NCBI RefSeq assembly: GCF_000449425.2
Contig: NZ_AVHW01000092.1
Coordinates: forward strand, 1-37,436
DNA from: Clostridioides difficile CD160
Lineage (GTDB): Bacteria > Bacillota > Clostridia > Peptostreptococcales > Peptostreptococcaceae
DNA: 37,436 nt
Direction: 5' to 3'
Part shown: one piece after another, positions 26,906 through 35,293 of the stretch
Position numbering within the stretch: the first letter of the stretch is position 1
How the letters are laid out: each line of letters begins with the position of its first letter
Notes under the pieces: model-generated
Database searches by the model: none
Seen by the model: only the letters and a program-made list of their open reading frames with translations
Told to the model about the DNA's origin: nothing
Position numbers and translations under genes: made by a program

Positions 26906-27445
26906 TTGAACAAAGATGTTGTAACTAATGAAACAATCGACAAAGATTATGCTATTGAAGAAGTTCGTATGGCATGTAAGCATTTTGGTGACTTATATTT
27001 TTATTTTTCCAAAGTGTTATTTGAAGAATTTGGAGAAGATAAAGCTATCGAAATATTAAAGAAAGTTTTATTTGAAAGGTCTGAAGAAAGAGCTATTGCT
27101 ATGAGAGAAAGAGCTCATGAAAATGGAGATGAATTAATTGCAGAAAATATTATTAGCACAACTGATGTCCCATTCTTAGGTTGGGTTCCTGAATTTGAAG
27201 AGTTACATTGTCCTTATGGAGCTTCCTGGCTTGCAAGATTTGAGGAAAATTCTTGGTTTAAAAAATTCGCATCTCTTTATTGTGATGTTACAGATACTAC
27301 TGTAGCTGAAGTATTTACAGGAGATACATCCCATAAGATAACAAAAAATATTCTATGGGGAGACAAAAGCTGTGAAAGAATATACTTCCATGATGATAAG
27401 GTATCTGAAGGTAAGTACACATATGGAAATAAAAATTGTAAATAA
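26906..27445 (+). CDS. ATC hydrolase-like (PF14196-type) protein
   Basis: The protein has about 179 residues. The C-terminal half (FEELHCPYGASWLARF, FKKFASLYCDVTDTTVAEVF, SHKITKNILWGDKSCERIYF) resembles the L-2-amino-thiazoline-4-carboxylic acid hydrolase family with its conserved Cys-containing blocks. The N-terminal half is helical and charged. Members appear in cysteine metabolism or as standalone proteins of unknown role, so the substrate is unproven. The start is the TTG at 26906, 8 nt after AAGGAG; a GTG at 26897 overlaps the ribosome binding site and is less likely. It follows the GntR gene by 103 nt; cotranscription is possible. Confidence 0.65.
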   Translation: MNKDVVTNETIDKDYAIEEVRMACKHFGDLYFYFSKVLFEEFGEDKAIEILKKVLFERSEERAIAMRERAHENGDELIAENIISTTDVPFLGWVPEFEELHCPYGASWLARFEENSWFKKFASLYCDVTDTTVAEVFTGDTSHKITKNILWGDKSCERIYFHDDKVSEGKYTYGNKNCK

Positions 27446-27535
27446 ATAAATTAAATTTTCTATATTCTTATACTATATTTTGTACTTTTTCATATAAATA
27501 TTATAACTAGTCTTTTATTTTACTTTGGTTTAACT

Positions 27536-27597
27536 TAAAGATAATTTAATTTTAATCTATATGTATTACCATATAAGTAATAAGAAAATTATCTTTA
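27536..27597 (+). terminator. Weak inverted repeat after the ATC hydrolase-like gene
   Basis: TAAAGATAATTT (27536-27547) and AAATTATCTTTA (27586-27597) are perfect 12-nt complements, but the loop is about 38 nt and the stem is AT-rich. It could be a weak terminator; nothing else is seen in 27446-27706. Confidence 0.3.
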
Positions 27598-27706
27598 TAA
27601 ATTATAGTTTTAAGTTTTTAATTTATAAAATATTTATGTTCTTTGTAAAATTTTTTAGGAGCTTCTAATGTTATGCTATAAAACTATCTTGAGAAGGGCT
27701 GATTGA

Positions 27707-28015
27707 ATGTTTAATAAAATATATGAAAAGAAAGAATTTATAGTTTTTCAAGTTAAAAAAGGTTATGTAGTTTATAATACTAGAAAGAGTTTTGAAGAAG
27801 GTCATACACATTTAAAGCATTTTGAAGCAGCAAAGACAGCTATTGATTTAGCAATAAATAAAAAGATTCCTAGAAGTAAAGATGGTTATTATCTGACTAG
27901 TTTAATTCGCATAAGTGATGATTGTTATTACATTGATAAGTTAAGCGAATTATTATATGTCAGAGAACAAAAAGGTAAAAAAGAAAAGTACTGTAATTCT
28001 GGTTATCAGATGTAG
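27707..28015 (+). CDS. Small conserved-looking hypothetical protein
   Basis: The protein has 102 residues; I do not recognise it. It is basic and predicted soluble, with an alternating strand/helix look: FIVFQVKKGYVVYNTRKSF, then HLKHFEAAKTAIDLAIN, then YYLTSLIRISDDCYYIDKLSELL. The first part would fit a short repeat-like fold of the kind seen in small phage or mobile proteins, but this is speculation. GAGAAGGGC lies 9-10 nt before the ATG. It has its own strong terminator and no evident partner gene. Confidence 0.65.
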   Translation: MFNKIYEKKEFIVFQVKKGYVVYNTRKSFEEGHTHLKHFEAAKTAIDLAINKKIPRSKDGYYLTSLIRISDDCYYIDKLSELLYVREQKGKKEKYCNSGYQM

Positions 28016-28057
28016 CAAGACTAGTTGTGAATTATAAGTACCTTTAGTCTTAAAACC

Positions 28058-28102
28058 AAAGAGTATCAGTAAATTTACAAAAATAACTTACTGATACTCT
28101 TT
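28058..28102 (+). terminator. Terminator between convergent 102-residue gene and ABC exporter
   Basis: AAAGAGTATCAGTAA (28058-28072) pairs perfectly with TTACTGATACTCTTT (28088-28102), with a 15-nt loop and a T tract after it on the plus strand. It could also stop the convergent exporter transcript. Confidence 0.8.
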
Positions 28103-28161
28103 TTAATTATATGATTAATATCTAAATTTATTACAAAATTCTATAAAAATTTTTATCCTAT

Positions 28162-29952
28162 CTATTCAGATTCTGTATCTGCAAATTGACTATTATAAAG
28201 CTTCTCATAAAATCCGCCTTTTTCCATAAGTTCTTCATGATTACCCTGCTCTATAATGCTTCCATTATTCATAACTAAAATCAAGTCAGCATTACGAATT
28301 GTAGAAAGTCTATGTGCTATAACAAAACTAGTTCTACCATTCATAAGATTTCTCATTGCTTTTTGAAGCATAAGTTCCAATCTAGTATCAACAGAACTAG
28401 TAGCCTCATCAAGTATCAATATTGATGGGTCTGATATAAAAGCTCTAGCTATAGTTAAAAGCTGTTTTTCTCCCAAAGATATATTAGAAGCTTCTTCATT
28501 TAAGAACATATTGTATCCATCTGGAAGAGTGGTTATAAAGTGATGCACATTTGCTACTTTTGCTGCCTGTATAACTTCTTCCTTAGTAGCTCCAAATCTA
28601 CCATATTCTATATTTTCAAAAATGGTTCCATTAAATAGCCATGTATCTTGAAGCACCATACCAAACATTGAACGTAAGTCTTTACGTTTCATATCCCTTA
28701 TGTCTACTCCATCAACTTTAATAGCACCTTTCTTAACATCATAAAACCTCATCAATAAGTTTATTAATGTCGTTTTACCTGCTCCAGTAGGTCCAACAAT
28801 AGCTACCATCTGACCACTTTTTATTTCTGCATTTAAATCTTCTATTAAAGTTGCTTCTTCTCCATAACCAAAATTAACATGCTCAAATGTAACATTGCCT
28901 TTTACATTTTCTATTTTAATTGAATTTTCAACATCAGGTATTTCCTCTTCTTCATCTAGAATTTCAAATACACGCTCTATCGCTGCAAAAGAAGATTGTA
29001 TTACAGTGGATAACTGTGTCATTTGTGAAAGAGGCTGATTTATCTGCCATATATAACGTACAAATGCCTGTAAATTTCCGACTGTTATTCCTCCACTTAC
29101 TGCATATACAGAACCAACAACTGCTACTGCTGCAATTCCAAAATAAGTTACTAATGATACCATTGGATTCATCATACTTGATATAAATTGTGCTTTAAAC
29201 CCATTTTCACAAAGTTCTTGATTTACCTTTTTAAACTCTTTTATAGAATCTTCTTCTTTACCATATAATTTTATCTCATTAAATCCAGTATACATTTCTT
29301 GCACTTTTCCGTTTAGTTTTCCAAGGGCATTTTGTTGTAATGAAAACCTATTTTGTGATTTCTTTACTATGAACTTAGATACAAAGTAACTAATTGGAAT
29401 TATAAAAAGTGCTATAATAGCCATATATGTGTTAATTGTAAACATCATTGAAAGTGCTAAGATTATTACTAAAATTGAATTTACAATTTGCATAAAACTC
29501 TGTTGTAGTGCATTTGATATTGTATCTACGTCATTTGATATACGGCTTAATACATCTCCAAAGCTATTACTATCAAAATAACTAATTGGCAACTTTCTTA
29601 TTTTATTTTCTACTTCATTTCTTAAATCTCTCATCGTATTTTGGATGGCATTTGTAAGTAGAAAACTTGACACATAAGTAAAAATTGCATTAGCAACATA
29701 TATACCTGCTAAAAGCACCAATATTTTTATTACATAATTAAAATTTACAGATGCTCCTGGTATTCCTCTTGCTATACGAATTACATCTTTAGTCAATTGT
29801 GTTATTATTAATCCTTCTGTTTTAGGAGCAATTGCATTCATAGTAGCTGCTGAAATTATACATATAATAGCTATAATAAAGGAAAATTTATATCGTTTTA
29901 CAAATGGAAGAAGTCTACCAATTGTTTTCTTAAAACCTTTAGACTTTTTCAT
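28162..29952 (-). CDS. Heterodimeric ABC exporter, subunit with consensus Walker B (BmrD/TM288-like)
   Basis: The protein has 596 residues. Six N-terminal membrane helices (type IV exporter fold) are followed by a nucleotide-binding domain from about 340. Visible are Walker A GPTGAGKTT, the Q-loop MVLQDTWLFNG, the signature-position ISLGEKQ (non-canonical; LSGGQ expected), Walker B ILILDEATSSVD with catalytic Glu, and the switch His in IAHRLST. The start codon shares one base with the stop of the upstream partner (TAATG), so the two are translationally coupled. Such heterodimers export drugs or lipophilic compounds; the substrate is unknown. Confidence 0.93.
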   Translation of the reverse strand: MKKSKGFKKTIGRLLPFVKRYKFSFIIAIICIISAATMNAIAPKTEGLIITQLTKDVIRIARGIPGASVNFNYVIKILVLLAGIYVANAIFTYVSSFLLTNAIQNTMRDLRNEVENKIRKLPISYFDSNSFGDVLSRISNDVDTISNALQQSFMQIVNSILVIILALSMMFTINTYMAIIALFIIPISYFVSKFIVKKSQNRFSLQQNALGKLNGKVQEMYTGFNEIKLYGKEEDSIKEFKKVNQELCENGFKAQFISSMMNPMVSLVTYFGIAAVAVVGSVYAVSGGITVGNLQAFVRYIWQINQPLSQMTQLSTVIQSSFAAIERVFEILDEEEEIPDVENSIKIENVKGNVTFEHVNFGYGEEATLIEDLNAEIKSGQMVAIVGPTGAGKTTLINLLMRFYDVKKGAIKVDGVDIRDMKRKDLRSMFGMVLQDTWLFNGTIFENIEYGRFGATKEEVIQAAKVANVHHFITTLPDGYNMFLNEEASNISLGEKQLLTIARAFISDPSILILDEATSSVDTRLELMLQKAMRNLMNGRTSFVIAHRLSTIRNADLILVMNNGSIIEQGNHEELMEKGGFYEKLYNSQFADTESE

Positions 29953-31679
29953 TATTCCAATTCCTCCTTTTTCAACTGAGATGTTGCAATTTCATAGTAT
30001 ATTTCACAATTTTTCAATAATTCTTTATGAGTTCCCATTCCGACAACTTGCCCTTCATTGAGTACTATAATCTTATCAGCATCAATAATAGAACTAATTC
30101 TCTGTGCGACAATCAATACAATTGCGTCTTTTGTTTCTTTTTTCAACTTAGAACGAAGTATTGCATCAGTTTTAAAATCAAGTGCAGAAAAACTATCATC
30201 AAAAATATATATTTCAGGTCTTCTTATAATAGCTCTTGCAATAGAAAGTCTTTGTTTTTGACCTCCTGATACATTTGCTCCACCTTCACTAATTAATTCA
30301 TCAAATTTTCTAGGTTTTTTTGATATAAATTCATATGCTTGTGCAACTTTGGCTGAATGTTCTAGTTCTGATTCTCCTGCCTTATGTTTACCAAATCTAA
30401 TATTGTTTGCTATACTACCAGTAAAAAGCAGTGATTTTTGAGGTATAAATCCTATCTTTTTTCTTAAAGCTTTCAAATCATACTCTCTTATATCTACTCC
30501 GTTTATCCTAATACTACCTTCTGTTACATCATAAAATCTAGGTATCAAGTTAATCAGAGTACTTTTTCCACTACCAGTACTTCCTATAAAGGCTACTGTT
30601 TCACCAGTCTTTGCAGTAAATGAAACATCTTTAAGTACAGAAGCCTCTCCATCTGGATAAGTAAAAGTTACATCATCAAATTCTATAATACCTTTATTTT
30701 CAGTCTCCTTAATTCCATTTTCAGGATTTTTTATCAATGGCTCCTCATTTAAAAGCTCCTTTATTCTATTTGCAGACACCTCTGCTCTTGGATACATAAT
30801 AAATACCATTGAAAAGAGCATAATTGAAAACATAGCATGGAAAAGATACTCCAAAAATGCAACTAACTGTCCAACTTGAATTTCTCCAATATTTATCTTC
30901 TCACTTGAAATCCAAAATACAGCCAAAACAGCTATATTTAATAGTAAAAAGAATGCTGGTTGAGTAATTGACATAAGCTTGAATAATTTTTTAGAAACAT
31001 TAGCATAATATGTATTTGTTTTTTCAAACCTTTCTGTTTCATAATCATCATTTCCAAAAGCTCTAATTACTCTTATTCCTGTTAAATTTTCTCTTGATAT
31101 AAGGTTTAATTTATCTAACCCTTTTTGTTGTTTCAAAGATATTGCCTGAGATACTTTTGCTATTATTGCAACTCCAATAATTATAAAAGGTACTGATATA
31201 GCTAATACCATTGAAAGCTCTACACTTGTTCTAATCGTCATTATTATACTTATAATAAACATGACTGGTGTTAATAAAGCAGTTCTTAGTAGTATATTCA
31301 CAAATTGTTGGATTTGAAACGCATCATTTGTCGTTCTTGTAATCATTGAAGAAATCCCAAACTTATTATATTCAGTATGTGAAAATTCTTGAGATTTTTG
31401 AAATATGTCATTTCTTATATCCCTAGTTACACTTGTTGACACCTTTGCAGAACAATAACCCAGCAATATACTACCTACAACTCCTATAATAGAAATAATA
31501 ACAATTACTATTCCCATTTGCTTTATGTAAGCTATATTTTGATTTGCAATACCATTATCAATTATTTTCGCTATTATTGTTGGGATACCTAATTCAACTA
31601 ATGCAAAACTAAATATAGCCAGTATATTTAATACTATTAACAACTTATAATTCTTTAAATAACTTAAAATTAATTTCAT
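29952..31679 (-). CDS. Heterodimeric ABC exporter, subunit with degenerate Walker B (BmrC/TM287-like)
   Basis: The protein has 575 residues. Six membrane helices are followed by a nucleotide-binding domain from about 330. Visible are Walker A GSTGSGKST, Q-loop GFIPQKSLLFTG and the canonical signature VSGGQKQRLSIARAI. Walker B reads YIFDDSFSALD, so the catalytic Glu is Asp, and the switch-loop position reads VAQRISS with Gln for His. With its partner this makes one degenerate and one consensus ATP site, as in TM287/288 and BmrCD. AAAGGAG precedes the ATG. A palindrome-overlapped promoter and a leader terminator lie upstream. Confidence 0.93.
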   Translation of the reverse strand: MKLILSYLKNYKLLIVLNILAIFSFALVELGIPTIIAKIIDNGIANQNIAYIKQMGIVIVIISIIGVVGSILLGYCSAKVSTSVTRDIRNDIFQKSQEFSHTEYNKFGISSMITRTTNDAFQIQQFVNILLRTALLTPVMFIISIIMTIRTSVELSMVLAISVPFIIIGVAIIAKVSQAISLKQQKGLDKLNLISRENLTGIRVIRAFGNDDYETERFEKTNTYYANVSKKLFKLMSITQPAFFLLLNIAVLAVFWISSEKINIGEIQVGQLVAFLEYLFHAMFSIMLFSMVFIMYPRAEVSANRIKELLNEEPLIKNPENGIKETENKGIIEFDDVTFTYPDGEASVLKDVSFTAKTGETVAFIGSTGSGKSTLINLIPRFYDVTEGSIRINGVDIREYDLKALRKKIGFIPQKSLLFTGSIANNIRFGKHKAGESELEHSAKVAQAYEFISKKPRKFDELISEGGANVSGGQKQRLSIARAIIRRPEIYIFDDSFSALDFKTDAILRSKLKKETKDAIVLIVAQRISSIIDADKIIVLNEGQVVGMGTHKELLKNCEIYYEIATSQLKKEELE

Positions 31680-31753
31680 AGTTTTCTCCTTTCTTAATTT
31701 TTGAGATAGTGTAATTATGTAATCATACCAAATTTATAAATACTTGATTTTAT

Positions 31754-31790
31754 AAAAAAAGGAGAAAAGAGTTAACGCACTCTCTTCTCC
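31754..31790 (-). terminator. Leader terminator (attenuator) before the ABC exporter operon
   Basis: On the minus strand GGAGAAGAGAGT (31779-31790) pairs with ACTCTTTTCTCC (31761-31772) around a 6-nt loop, with one G-T pair, followed by T7. It lies between the promoter and the first exporter gene, about 80 nt upstream of its start. Unless read through, it blocks expression. Confidence 0.75.
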
Positions 31791-31795
31791 AGCAT
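31772..31795 (-). CDS. Possible seven-codon leader ORF overlapping the attenuator
   Basis: ATG followed by six codons and TAA encodes MLEKRVR. It covers the first arm and loop of the attenuator hairpin, so a ribosome here would prevent hairpin formation. The ribosome binding site is imperfect: GGAGGG lies 15 nt upstream. An in-frame ATT 12 nt earlier is too close to that site. I consider this a candidate only. Confidence 0.3.
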   Translation of the reverse strand: MLEKRVR

Positions 31796-31830
31796 ATTCT
31801 TTTTAATACACCCTCCGACAAGTCGCTTAT

Positions 31831-31859
31831 ATGTTAACACATTTGACAAGTAATGTCAA
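31831..31859 (-). promoter_or_regulatory. ABC exporter promoter with palindromic operator at -35
   Basis: On the minus strand TTGACA (31854-31859), a 17-nt spacer and TAACAT (31831-31836) form a good sigma-A promoter. The -35 is one arm of the palindrome TTGACA-5 nt-TGTCAA (31843-31859), a shape typical of MarR-family operators. No regulator gene of that type is adjacent, so any repressor would be encoded elsewhere. Confidence 0.65.
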
Positions 31860-31929
31860 TTCATATAGCCAAAAGTCTTTTAAATGCTTTATTTCATAAT
31901 GTTATAACAAATTGGCATGTACTTTATTT

Positions 31930-32469
31930 TTACTTTTTACTGTATTCTAATTTTACAAGTTCTCCAATATTACTAGTTTTCTTAAACTTTAAATTAGTCT
32001 TATTTATACCAGATTTAAACAATGGAATCCCTTTACCCAATATTATTGGCAATATATAGATATAATAATCATCAATTAGATTATCTTTCATAAATAATTT
32101 TACTATGTCACTTCCTCCAACTATCCAAATATCTTTTTTATCATTCTCTTTCCTAAGTTGTTCAATTAATTTTTGAGGTTCTAAATTTGTATACTTTACA
32201 TTTTCAGTTGCTTCACTAACTGTATTTGAGTATACATAACACTCCTTACCCTTATAATACCATTCGTTTGGACTAAGTTCATTTGCAACTTGTATATATG
32301 TTGAATTTCCCATAATAATAGTATCAATTGTATCGTAAAAAGTATTATAATCTTCTTCCTGTTCATGTTTAAAATCTAAAGATATTTCATCTAAAAAACT
32401 TACACTACCATTTTCCTCGGCTATATATCCATCTAAGCTTATTGCAATGTAAAGTACTACTTTTCTCAT
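31930..32469 (-). CDS. Dihydrofolate reductase-like (RibD C-terminal domain) protein
   Basis: The protein has about 179 residues. RibD_C/DHFR-fold hallmarks are RKVVLYIAISLDGYIAEENG at the N-terminus, TIIMGNSTYIQV, KDIWIVGGSDIVKLFM (nucleotide-binding glycines) and ILPIILGKGIPLF. This standalone family (YyaP/YwjB-like) is NAD(P)H-dependent reductase-like with unassigned substrates; it is not the canonical folate DHFR. The ATG at 32469 follows GGAGGT; the longer TTG start includes that site. It is transcribed toward the exporter promoter region with no clear terminator. Confidence 0.8.
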   Translation of the reverse strand: MRKVVLYIAISLDGYIAEENGSVSFLDEISLDFKHEQEEDYNTFYDTIDTIIMGNSTYIQVANELSPNEWYYKGKECYVYSNTVSEATENVKYTNLEPQKLIEQLRKENDKKDIWIVGGSDIVKLFMKDNLIDDYYIYILPIILGKGIPLFKSGINKTNLKFKKTSNIGELVKLEYSKK

Positions 32470-32784
32470 ATTTACTACCTCCAATATCTATAGTGTGATT
32501 ATTCTACGTAAATATCACTTTTTTACTCATTCAATAATACCCTATTAATATCTCCTAAAACAAAATTAAATGAAATTCGTATTAATTTCAAAAATTATTA
32601 TATAAATAATTTAAAAACAGGATAGTTTATTGAAAATTCTAATTAATCTAAATAAACATTGCTCTCACTTCACACTGGATTTATAATATAATTATAAGCT
32701 ATTAATATTGTAAAACTTGTATTTTAATATAATAACTTTAATACTTATAATTAATTTTACTTTTGTTGAAAGGTGGTAAATGAC
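32470..32784. other. AT-rich divergent intergenic region
   Basis: This 315-bp gap lies between the DHFR-like gene (minus) and the D-amino-acid enzyme gene (plus). It must hold both promoters, but the sequence is so A/T-rich that I cannot select hexamers with confidence. No gene, repeat or structured RNA was recognised. Confidence 0.4.
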
Positions 32785-33897
32785 ATGAAAATTTCTGAAA
32801 TTGCTACTCCAAGTTTTTTGCTAGATTTAGACCAGTTAGAAAAGAATATTGATACAGTTCAACAAATTTGTTCAAAGAATAATAAACAACTTTGGCCTAT
32901 GCTTAAGACACATAAAAGTACCTATATTGCAAAACTTCAAAAAGATGCAGGTGCTACTGGATTTCTCGTTGGGACACTTGATGAAGCTGAAGCTTTAATG
33001 AAATCTGGCTTTGAAGATATTATGTTGGCTTATCCTTACATGGGAGATGCAAATATAAGTAGAATTGTAACTATGGCATCAAAAATAAATTTAATCTGTG
33101 CTACAGACAATATAGAATGTGCTAAGGCTTACAGTGAAGCTTTCTCTAAAGCTAAGGTTGAATGTAAATTACTTATTATTGTGGATTGTGGCTTACATCG
33201 TTTTGGAGTTGAACCAGAAAAAGTAGTTGAACTTGCTACTGAAATTTCAAAATTAGAAAACATAAAAATCGTTGGTATAAGCTCACATCCAGGTCAAGTC
33301 TATGGTTGTAGTTCTCCAGAAGGAGTTCCAGATGTGTGTATTCAAGAGGATTCTTCTATGAATAAGGCATACAAAGCTCTAACTGATAGTGGATTTAATA
33401 TAGAAATTGTCGCTTCTGGTAGCACTCCAACAGTTGAAACTGAAGCTGCTTCCAAAACTATAACTGCTGTAAGACCTGGAAACTATGTATACTATGATGC
33501 TATACAAATAGGTCTAGGTTGCGCTACTGAAGATATGTGTGCTCTCACTGTTGTGTGCACTGTAATCTCAAAAAATAGCAGTGGATACTATTTAGTAGAT
33601 TGTGGAAGTAAGTGCCTTGGACTTGATAAAGGTGCACATGGAAACAGCAGTATTATTGGCTATGGTAGAGTTTGTGGACATCCAGAGCTTACTATTGATT
33701 CACTTTCTGAAGAGGTCGGAAAAATTAAAGTAAATGGTGAAACTAATATAAAAATTGGTGATAGAATAAGAATCATACCTAATCATTCTTGTTCCACTGG
33801 AAATTTGACAAGTAACTTGTTAGGTTTTAGAGGAGATACAATAGAAAAAGTTATCGAAGTAGATATACGTGAAAATTCAAAACAGATTCTACTTTAA
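32785..33897 (+). CDS. PLP-dependent D-threonine aldolase / D-serine dehydratase-like enzyme
   Basis: The protein has about 370 residues. The alanine-racemase-type N-terminal barrel starts TPSFLLDLDQLEKNID with the PLP Lys in PMLKTHKS (about 44-51). LIIVDCGLHRFGVEP, GISSHPGQVYG and VASGSTPTV line the barrel. The C-terminal D-serine-dehydratase-like domain ends with the His-x-Cys metal pair in IIPNHSCSTGNL. The family (DSD1/D-TA) cleaves D-threonine or D-serine, or racemises amino acids, in the cytosol; the substrate cannot be told. The ATG at 32785 is 8 nt after AAGGTGG; a GTG at 32773 overlaps that site. It is followed by a terminator and so looks monocistronic. Confidence 0.82.
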   Translation: MKISEIATPSFLLDLDQLEKNIDTVQQICSKNNKQLWPMLKTHKSTYIAKLQKDAGATGFLVGTLDEAEALMKSGFEDIMLAYPYMGDANISRIVTMASKINLICATDNIECAKAYSEAFSKAKVECKLLIIVDCGLHRFGVEPEKVVELATEISKLENIKIVGISSHPGQVYGCSSPEGVPDVCIQEDSSMNKAYKALTDSGFNIEIVASGSTPTVETEAASKTITAVRPGNYVYYDAIQIGLGCATEDMCALTVVCTVISKNSSGYYLVDCGSKCLGLDKGAHGNSSIIGYGRVCGHPELTIDSLSEEVGKIKVNGETNIKIGDRIRIIPNHSCSTGNLTSNLLGFRGDTIEKVIEVDIRENSKQILL

Positions 33898-33985
33898 AAT
33901 ATATTTGTATTAATTTAAAAATATTTTTAATATAATACTCATATTAAAAATATAAAAAAAATACAAACTCTAAAAATTATAAATT

Positions 33986-34028
33986 AAAAGAAGTTTACCA
34001 AAATACGTTTTTAGTAAACTTCTTTTTT
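33986..34028 (+). terminator. Terminator of the D-amino-acid enzyme gene
   Basis: AAAAGAAGTTTAC (33986-33998) pairs perfectly with GTAAACTTCTTTT (34014-34026), followed by more T residues. The mirror strand also ends in a short T-rich run, so it may act on the convergent minus-strand operon too. Confidence 0.85.
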
Positions 34029-34127
34029 AATTAATATAAATATTAATTACTTTATATTAATTATTATATATCAATGCTTGTACATATTGATTCTTGTACA
34101 AACTTTATAATTAAGTTATAATGTTAT

Positions 34128-34637
34128 CTACATTAATCCCATAACAGTAAGTAAGACTCTTACTATCAACATTCCTACTACTGCATCAAATATAGGAACT
34201 GCCAACAATAACATTCTATACTTAGTACTAGCATTTGCTACAAGTACTATTCTCGCATAATGACCAACTAGAGTACCCATTAGCATACATGGCATAATTA
34301 ATATAGTTGCTTGTGGTGCAGTAATTAGACCTTGTGCAAATAAGTTTGCAGCTGTAGCTGCTCCTGCTGCCTTAGCAAAGAATGCCGCTATCAAAACTAC
34401 AACTGATTCTCCAGGTAGTCCAAAAATACCCATTACTGGACCGAAAACACTTCCTAAAATATCAACTAGCCCAGTTAATTGTAAAAACTGTACTATTACA
34501 TACCCCATTATCATAGCTGGTAATATTTGTTCAACGCCTATGTAGAAACCTTTTTTTGCGCCTCCCATAAATGTTTCAACAACAGTTTTCTTAGGTTTAC
34601 TATTTACAATTGCATTTCCAGTATTTTGTTGACTCAT
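34128..34637 (-). CDS. YjiG-like nucleoside-recognition (Gate) domain membrane protein
   Basis: The protein has 169 residues and about four membrane helices. The Gate-domain pattern includes GAKKGFYIGVEQILPAMIMGYVI, LVDILGSVFGPVMGIFGLPGE, AAFFAKAAGAATAANLFAQG and MPCMLMGTLVGHYAR. Together with the preceding gene it forms the YjiG/YjiH-type pair. In E. coli the pair sits beside iadA, an isoaspartyl dipeptidase. The gap to the yjiH-like stop is 1 nt, so translation is coupled. The transported substrate is unknown; a peptide or amino-acid derivative fits the peptidase neighbour. The two genes could also be called SpmA/SpmB-like, but those normally stand with sporulation genes. Confidence 0.75.
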   Translation of the reverse strand: MSQQNTGNAIVNSKPKKTVVETFMGGAKKGFYIGVEQILPAMIMGYVIVQFLQLTGLVDILGSVFGPVMGIFGLPGESVVVLIAAFFAKAAGAATAANLFAQGLITAPQATILIMPCMLMGTLVGHYARIVLVANASTKYRMLLLAVPIFDAVVGMLIVRVLLTVMGLM

Positions 34638-34638
34638 A

Positions 34639-35280
34639 CTACACAGCCTCCTTAGTCTTCTTATTTTTTACACTTATAATTAATCTAACTAAATTGGCAC
34701 CAAGTATCTTACAGAATATCTCTATAAGGATTATTGGACCTAGTGCTAATAATGCTATTGGTAGAAGTGGAGCTTGAGTATTTATTGTATTTAATATAAC
34801 CGCTGAACCAGCATATTGATATGCTACAAATATAGTTCTTTCATCATCCGTTATTTCTCCACTTTCATATAATTCTTTTGTCATTATTGAAGCTACATCT
34901 GAACTAGTAAATGAAGATACAAACGCTATACCCGCTATACCAGGTATACCAAGTATAGGTCTAAGCAATGGATTGAATATCTTTGATGCTGCTTTCATTC
35001 CGCCCATAGATTCAACTACATCTATAAGCCCTACAGCAAAACAGACAGTTGGTATCAAAGTTAGTGAAAATAAGAATCCATCTTTTGCTCCAGTTCCTCC
35101 TTTCCCCATAAAATCTACACCATCTGATATGGTACCAAATGAGCCTGTAAGATTAGCAAAATCTAGTGCTTTAAGAAATCCTTGACTATCCTTAAATATT
35201 CCTGAAAATAATACTATCAATATAAATAAAGACAAATATCCTTTCCATGTTACCTTATTATCTCCAGTTGTTTTGTCCAT
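34639..35280 (-). CDS. YjiH-like nucleoside-recognition (Gate) domain membrane protein
   Basis: The protein has about 213 residues and five to six membrane helices. Visible are WKGYLSLFILIVLFSGIF, LFSLTLIPTVCFAVGLIDVVE, KIFNPLLRPILGIPGIAGIAF, SSFTSSDVASIMTKEL (a gate-like conserved Ser/Thr loop) and ALLALGPIILIEIFCKILG. I chose the ATG at 35280 after AAAGGGGGA; a TTG eight codons earlier includes that site. It is the second gene of the M20 - YjiH - YjiG operon, 13 nt after the peptidase stop. Confidence 0.75.
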   Translation of the reverse strand: MDKTTGDNKVTWKGYLSLFILIVLFSGIFKDSQGFLKALDFANLTGSFGTISDGVDFMGKGGTGAKDGFLFSLTLIPTVCFAVGLIDVVESMGGMKAASKIFNPLLRPILGIPGIAGIAFVSSFTSSDVASIMTKELYESGEITDDERTIFVAYQYAGSAVILNTINTQAPLLPIALLALGPIILIEIFCKILGANLVRLIISVKNKKTKEAV

Positions 35281-35293
35281 ATAAAATCCCCCT

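Noticed and set aside
27707..28015. Phage or toxin-antitoxin origin for the 102-residue protein
   Set aside because: No recognisable motif, partner gene or mobile context supports it.
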